Shown here one piece after another: positions 4,980-8,719 of a stretch of 8,719 nt of DNA. Position numbers and translations under genes: made by a program. The number at the start of each line of letters is the position of its first letter. Positions within the stretch are counted from its first letter, which is position 1. The notes beneath the pieces are model-generated. The model saw only the letters and a list, made by a program, of their open reading frames with translations. It had not been told where the DNA came from and did no database searches. Source of the DNA: Nitrososphaeraceae archaeon (lineage in GTDB: Archaea > Thermoproteota > Nitrososphaeria > Nitrososphaerales > Nitrosopumilaceae); NCBI GenBank assembly GCA_025922755.1, contig JAICHE010000037.1:1-8719 (forward strand). The letters run 5' to 3'.

Positions 4980-6875
4980 TTACATCTTATCTGGTGCAGT
5001 TATCCCAAGAAGGGCCAAACTGCGTTCAATGGTTAATTTGAAGGAGTTCACAAGAAACAGACGCGATTTTTCAAGATTCTTGTCATCAATATCTAAAACT
5101 TTGACATGTTCATAAAAGGAATTGAAAGCAACTGCCAAATCATGGGAATATCTCGCAATTACTTTTGGAGATAAATTCTTTGCAGCATCTCTTACTTGTA
5201 TATCAAAAAGACCAATCAATCTTACAAGGTTTAACTCGTTTGTATCCTGTAACAAAGAAAAATCAACATCAATAGAGGGGCCTTTCCCAGATTTTTCAAT
5301 TATGCGAGCAGCTCTGGCATGAGTGTATTGTATGTATGGAGCAGTGTCTCCTTCCAAGCTTAAAGATTTGGTTAGGTCAAATGCAATTATTTTGTCAAGG
5401 TCTTGTTTTATCATTTCATAACGTAGGGTTCCAACAGATATTTGGTGTGCTATGCTTTGGATATCTGATTCGTGCATTTCAGGATGGCGTTTACTAGTCT
5501 CCTCAATGGTTTTTTTCTTCAACAAGTCATAAACAGAATCAGCATTAACGTAAAGTCCCTTTCTGCCAGACATCTGAGCTTGTTTTCCTTCAGTATCAAG
5601 CCCCAAGGTCCTTGCAGTTTCGGGACTCAGAGTCACTGATTCATAGCCCATATGCACATATGCATCAGATGCGGATTTGAATTTGGCCATAAGTGTTGTA
5701 ATTATTTTTTGTAACCTAGCTTGACGAGAATCAATTACTGTAATTACCTTGTCACCTGAAAAATTTTGTTTTGGATCATCTGAAGCATCAAGAGTTGTTT
5801 GCCAAAGAATTCGTGAGCCAGGTTGAGATTTTTGATATTTTTTGTAGTTAAATGGATCCTCTAACAATCCAAGTTTCCATGCAGCATAGGGAATGTCTTT
5901 TGCAATATAGGTAGCAGTGCCATTACTTCTCACTATTACCTTGTCTTCCTCTTTTCCTTCCCCACGAATAACCCAGCAGCCTGAATTTTTTCCTTCGTTT
6001 TCAAATTCTACTAGTTTCATCTCCTTGAGTTTTTCAAAGATTTTACTCCACAGACCAGACCGAATGATTTGAGATTCATAGTTTAGACAATCATAAGTTA
6101 CTCCTAAATTCCAGCATGTTTCCAGTTGATTTTCTAGGACCAGGCCAGTTATTTTGTCTGCAAATTGGGCAGTTTCAGAACCCCCATCTTCAAGTTCTTT
6201 TAGAACATTTTTTCGTATTTCTTCAAGACTAGAATCTTGCTCGTATTTTTCAGTAGTCTTTACATAAACATCATCTCCACAATAATGGTCAAATTTTTTA
6301 CCTTCAGGAGGTTCTTGTGAAAATCCGAGATGCCTGAATCCTACTAAAATGTCAGCAACTTGAAGTCCAGAATCATCAACATAGTTCAACACATTGACTT
6401 TGTAGTTTGCCTTTTGAAGTATTCTAGAAATAACATCCCCGACTACAATATTTCTGATGTGGCCGATGTGAAGTGCTTTGTTCGGATTAACACTAGTATG
6501 CTCTACAACTATGCTGGAGTTTTTACCTAAATCAACAAAACCAAACTCCTCTAGATTTGATTCAGATAAAACTAGTTGACTAAGCTTTTCCCAATCTGCA
6601 AAGAAGTTAAGGTATCCTGAAGGATGAGATTCTACTTTGGAAACAAGTGTATGGTTTAGTTGAGAGTATTTTTCAGACAAGGTAATTGAAATTTCTTGAG
6701 GACTTTTCTTCATATGTTTAGCAAGTAGAAATGAAACATTGGAACTAACATCTCCAAATCCAGGTTTTGCAGGCTCAACGCTAAATGGGATTTCTGATAC
6801 AGTAAGAGCATCTAATATTTTGTGTAAATTATTTTCAATTTCATCAATTATCGATTTGAATGTCAACTTATACAC
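4980..6875 (-). CDS. argS: Arginyl-tRNA synthetase
   Basis: The enzyme joins arginine to tRNA-Arg using ATP, in the cytoplasm. At 631 residues it is of usual length for the family. Domains in order are the N-terminal additional tRNA-binding domain (about 1-95), the class I Rossmann catalytic core with H136-I-G-H139 in the context N-P-N-K-A-L, and the arginine/ATP-site segment N164-Y-V-D-D-S-G170. M435-S-G-R-K-G440 stands where other class I enzymes have KMSKS. The DALR-type anticodon-binding domain (about 512-631) contains Y514-I-Q-Y-T-H-A-R-A-A. The start is GTG at 6875; it overlaps the stop of the upstream phosphatase by eight bases (6868-6875), so the two are probably co-transcribed and translationally coupled. 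There is no Shine-Dalgarno sequence. I see no frameshift or missing catalytic residue. Confidence 0.97.
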   Translation of the reverse strand: MYKLTFKSIIDEIENNLHKILDALTVSEIPFSVEPAKPGFGDVSSNVSFLLAKHMKKSPQEISITLSEKYSQLNHTLVSKVESHPSGYLNFFADWEKLSQLVLSESNLEEFGFVDLGKNSSIVVEHTSVNPNKALHIGHIRNIVVGDVISRILQKANYKVNVLNYVDDSGLQVADILVGFRHLGFSQEPPEGKKFDHYCGDDVYVKTTEKYEQDSSLEEIRKNVLKELEDGGSETAQFADKITGLVLENQLETCWNLGVTYDCLNYESQIIRSGLWSKIFEKLKEMKLVEFENEGKNSGCWVIRGEGKEEDKVIVRSNGTATYIAKDIPYAAWKLGLLEDPFNYKKYQKSQPGSRILWQTTLDASDDPKQNFSGDKVITVIDSRQARLQKIITTLMAKFKSASDAYVHMGYESVTLSPETARTLGLDTEGKQAQMSGRKGLYVNADSVYDLLKKKTIEETSKRHPEMHESDIQSIAHQISVGTLRYEMIKQDLDKIIAFDLTKSLSLEGDTAPYIQYTHARAARIIEKSGKGPSIDVDFSLLQDTNELNLVRLIGLFDIQVRDAAKNLSPKVIARYSHDLAVAFNSFYEHVKVLDIDDKNLEKSRLFLVNSFKLTIERSLALLGITAPDKM

Positions 6876-7563
6876 CTGATATTTGAGGAGCTAATTTATC
6901 TAGTGCCTCAATCACACCATCTCCTGCATGTCCTAACACAGTCATTGTTGCATGAGACTTTACTTCGGAAGAAGAGTTTCCCAAAGCAATACTAGTTGAA
7001 GCGGTTTTGAATAAAGGAATATCTGTGGCACTGTCACCGATTGCAATTACATCATCTCTAGAAATTGAAAGTCTTTTCATAATTTGCTCAAATCCTGCAC
7101 CTTTATCAATTCCACTAGAATTGATATGAAAGGCGTATTGACTATCAGACAAAACAACATCAAGATTCTCTTTATTCATTAGATTTCTAGCAAGATCGAG
7201 ATCAAAAGTTCTCTCTAAAACCACTTCTGTCATTCGTGGAAAAACAGGTTTTTCAATTACATTGTCTATTTTATCTTGAATTATTTCAAATGCCTCTTGG
7301 CATTTTTTGATATCACCTAGCAAAACATGTTCATTTGCGTCAGTTGTGATGCACCCACCATTCTCACCTACTGCAATTTTGGTGGTACCACCAAACACCG
7401 AGAGAAGATAGCCTTCTACAGACGATCTTCCAGTCACAAAAATTACGTTATGTCCAAGATTTTTCACATGGCGTAAAGCAGCTAGTGCCTCAAGATGTAT
7501 TCTACCACCTCCATTTTCTGTTATTGTGCCATCAATATCCACAGCAAATGTTTTAGTGTTCAC
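6868..7563 (-). CDS. HAD-family phosphatase, archaeal phosphoglycolate phosphatase type
   Basis: This HAD hydrolase, Cof/SPP-like with a C2-type cap, probably removes phosphate from 2-phosphoglycolate or a related small sugar phosphate. Numbered from the preferred GTG start at 7563 (231 residues), motif I is D9-I-D11-G-T with D9 the nucleophile, motif II is T44-G-R, motif III is K154 in the I-D-K-G-A-G segment, and motif IV is G176-D177-S-A-T-D181. All catalytic residues are present. The longest frame opens at a TTG at 7611 and adds 16 residues, but the family begins just before the first aspartate, and AAATATTATT lies 21-30 bases before the GTG, so the GTG is preferred. It is the first gene of a two-gene operon with argS, overlapping it by eight bases. 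The substrate is inferred from family; other sugar phosphates are possible. Confidence 0.85.
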   Translation of the reverse strand: MNTKTFAVDIDGTITENGGGRIHLEALAALRHVKNLGHNVIFVTGRSSVEGYLLSVFGGTTKIAVGENGGCITTDANEHVLLGDIKKCQEAFEIIQDKIDNVIEKPVFPRMTEVVLERTFDLDLARNLMNKENLDVVLSDSQYAFHINSSGIDKGAGFEQIMKRLSISRDDVIAIGDSATDIPLFKTASTSIALGNSSSEVKSHATMTVLGHAGDGVIEALDKLAPQISGV

Positions 7564-7583
7564 GAAATCAATTTCATATACCG

Positions 7584-7593
7584 AATAATATTT
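7584..7593 (-). promoter_or_regulatory. Probable TATA box of the phosphatase-argS operon
   Basis: On the minus strand AAATATTATT lies 21-30 bases before the GTG at 7563. It fits a leaderless start and argues against the upstream TTG at 7611, which has no comparable box at the right distance. Confidence 0.45.
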
Positions 7594-7612
7594 GCTACGT
7601 AATTGATTCAAC

Positions 7613-7618
7613 TAATAT
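7613..7618 (+). promoter_or_regulatory. Possible TATA box of the DUF504-type gene and downstream GTPase
   Basis: TAATAT, within the stretch CTAATATG, lies 24-29 bases before the ATG at 7642, suiting a leaderless start there. If the gene instead starts at the TTG at 7603, TTTCATATA at 7571-7579 would take this role. The match is weak in both cases. The stretch between 7563 and 7642 is a compact divergent promoter region. Confidence 0.35.
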
Positions 7619-7641
7619 GTAGTGATCAAAACAAAGTAGAA

Positions 7642-7869
7642 ATGACCAAGAAAGGTATCATAGAGGAAATTTTTAGCAAAGCAAAATTTGCAAATGAAAT
7701 TAATTTGTATTATGTGTCATATCGAGATTTTGAAAGAATCAGAGAAGTAGAGCTGCAAGAATTTATTGAGGAATCTGAAAATTTTCAAAAAATCCCAAGC
7801 TCCAGAATAACAAAGATTAGAAAGAATAATACGATTTTATTTGAAAAGAATCCAAAAAAGGTTGAGTAA
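7642..7869 (+). CDS. DUF504/MJ1316-domain protein (UPF0248-like)
   Basis: This 75-residue protein corresponds to a single DUF504 domain, renamed the MJ1316 RNA cyclic-group end recognition domain. The visible signature is a first helix (K-G-I-I-E-E-I), the L-Y-Y-V-S-Y-R-D strand at about residues 22-29, and I-P-S-S-R-I-x-x-I-R-K near 51-61, which in the family reads IP-x-HRI. The family histidine is replaced here by serine (S54). The domain is thought to bind RNA ends, but its exact role in archaea is not settled. The ATG at 7642 matches the family's usual N-terminus; an in-frame TTG at 7603 would add 13 residues and overlap the alternative phosphatase start. The GTPase gene begins two bases after the stop, indicating an operon. 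The family assignment rests on short motifs only. Confidence 0.65.
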   Translation: MTKKGIIEEIFSKAKFANEINLYYVSYRDFERIREVELQEFIEESENFQKIPSSRITKIRKNNTILFEKNPKKVE

Positions 7870-7871
7870 AA

Positions 7872-8719
7872 TTGGGAATTCCTGAAAAAATCAAGGCCAT
7901 TCAAGATGAAATGGCAAGAACCCAAATCAACAAAGCTACAGAACATCATTTAGGATTACTAAAAGCAAAGATTGCAAAACTCAAACGAGAGCAGGAAGAT
8001 ACTGTTGCAAAAAAAAGTGGTGCAAAGACAGATGGTTTTGATGTTAGAAGAGCAGGAGATGCAACTGTTGTGTTCATTGGATTACCAAGTGTTGGAAAAT
8101 CTACTTTGCTTAACAAACTAACAGATGCACAATCAACTGTAGGTGCATTTCAATTTACTACACTGACTGTGGTGCCAGGAATGATGGAATATAGAGGAGC
8201 AAAAATACAAGTTCTTGATCTTCCAGGAATTATCAAAGGAGCTTCTACTGGGAAAGGTTTGGGAAAAAGAATTTTGTCTGTTGCCAGAACCGCAGATTTG
8301 GTTTTACTAGTACTTGATGTATTTCAACCCTATCACGAAGATGTATTGGTAAATGAATTAGGAAATATTGGAATAAGATTGAACACGCTTCCTCCAAACA
8401 TAACTATTGAAAAATCAGCGATGGGAGGAATAGCAGTGGCTCAACAAGTAAAACTCACAAAAATTTCTGAAAAACACCTTAAAGACTTACTTCACATTTA
8501 TGGTATAATTAGTGCCAGAGTAGTGATAAGGGAGGATGTAACATCAGAACAAGTTGCAGACTATATTGCAGGAAACATAAGTTACTCACAATCCTTGACT
8601 GTTCTAAATAAAATAGATTTAGTAGACAAAGAATTTCTTAAAGATTTAAAGAAAAAAATCAAATCAGATGTAATCGAAGTTTCAGCAAATTCTGATATCA
8701 ATATAGATTTACTCAAAGA
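7872..8719 (+). CDS. DRG-family (Obg-related) GTPase, cut by the window end
   Basis: The frame is open for 282 complete codons to the window edge, about three quarters of a normal 365-residue DRG protein. It opens with a charged helical N-terminus (1-55), then the G domain: G70-L-P-S-V-G-K-S-T78 (P-loop), T96-T97 (switch I), D116-L-P-G119 (switch II), N246-K-I-D249 and S271-A (G5). Residues about 160-235 form the DRG-specific insertion between G3 and G4. The C-terminal TGS domain would lie beyond the window. DRG proteins bind ribosomes and polysomes and are universal in archaea and eukaryotes, distinct from bacterial Obg. The start is TTG at 7872, chosen because M-G-I-P-E-K-I matches the family N-terminus and follows the preceding stop by two bases. 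It is probably co-transcribed with the DUF504-type gene. Confidence 0.93.
   Translation, partial: MGIPEKIKAIQDEMARTQINKATEHHLGLLKAKIAKLKREQEDTVAKKSGAKTDGFDVRRAGDATVVFIGLPSVGKSTLLNKLTDAQSTVGAFQFTTLTVVPGMMEYRGAKIQVLDLPGIIKGASTGKGLGKRILSVARTADLVLLVLDVFQPYHEDVLVNELGNIGIRLNTLPPNITIEKSAMGGIAVAQQVKLTKISEKHLKDLLHIYGIISARVVIREDVTSEQVADYIAGNISYSQSLTVLNKIDLVDKEFLKDLKKKIKSDVIEVSANSDINIDLLK

Noticed and set aside
4941..4984. H/ACA guide RNA, because an ACA follows the hairpin
   Set aside because: The stem has no internal pseudouridylation pocket and no kink-turn near the loop, so the ACA is probably incidental.
4896..4994. Direct repeat TTATCTGG at 4896-4903 and 4987-4994 as possible duplication or insertion footprint
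   Set aside because: Only eight bases, one copy encodes the end of argS, and no mobile-element remains lie between them.
5122..5322. Plus-strand open frame inside argS
   Set aside because: Opposite the well-conserved anticodon-binding domain of argS and without any motif of its own.

Overview
This window looks like chromosomal DNA of an ammonia-oxidising thaumarchaeon of the Nitrosopumilus type. The evidence is the AT-rich composition, the archaeal-type arginyl-tRNA synthetase, the archaeal phosphoglycolate-phosphatase-like HAD protein and the DRG GTPase. A signal-peptide protein with a 'VQADHE' junction, frequent TTG/GTG starts, the near absence of Shine-Dalgarno sequences, and TATA-like boxes about 25 bases before several start codons (leaderless transcription) point the same way. 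The taxonomic call is inference from gene content, not from a marker comparison.

Layout. Bases 1-4801 are accessory or lineage-specific, all on the plus strand, mostly single genes with their own promoters: a winged-helix regulator (170-754), a secreted cysteine-containing protein (908-1777), a TTG-started protein with two GDPGRL repeats and a long coiled coil (1953-2990), a receiver-domain response regulator with a non-standard C-terminal domain (3159-3806), a 44-residue zinc-ribbon/His-rich protein (3859-3993) and a five-repeat TPR protein (4082-4801). Bases 4980-7563 hold a conserved minus-strand pair, a HAD phosphatase followed by argS, overlapping by 8 bases. From 7642 to the window end, divergently transcribed, come a DUF504/MJ1316-type protein and a DRG-family GTPase cut by the window edge.

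How the parts relate. The right half is core information processing: tRNA charging, a small protein related to RNA-end recognition, and a translation-associated GTPase. The left half looks like regulation and envelope functions: two candidate regulators, a secreted protein, a scaffold-like coiled coil and a TPR scaffold. No histidine kinase, transposase, integrase, CRISPR array, tRNA or rRNA was seen. The most unusual items are the unlisted 44-residue metal-binding protein, a strongly structured RNA-like segment at 4905-4977 between the convergent TPR and argS genes, and two back-to-back dyads just upstream of the winged-helix regulator.
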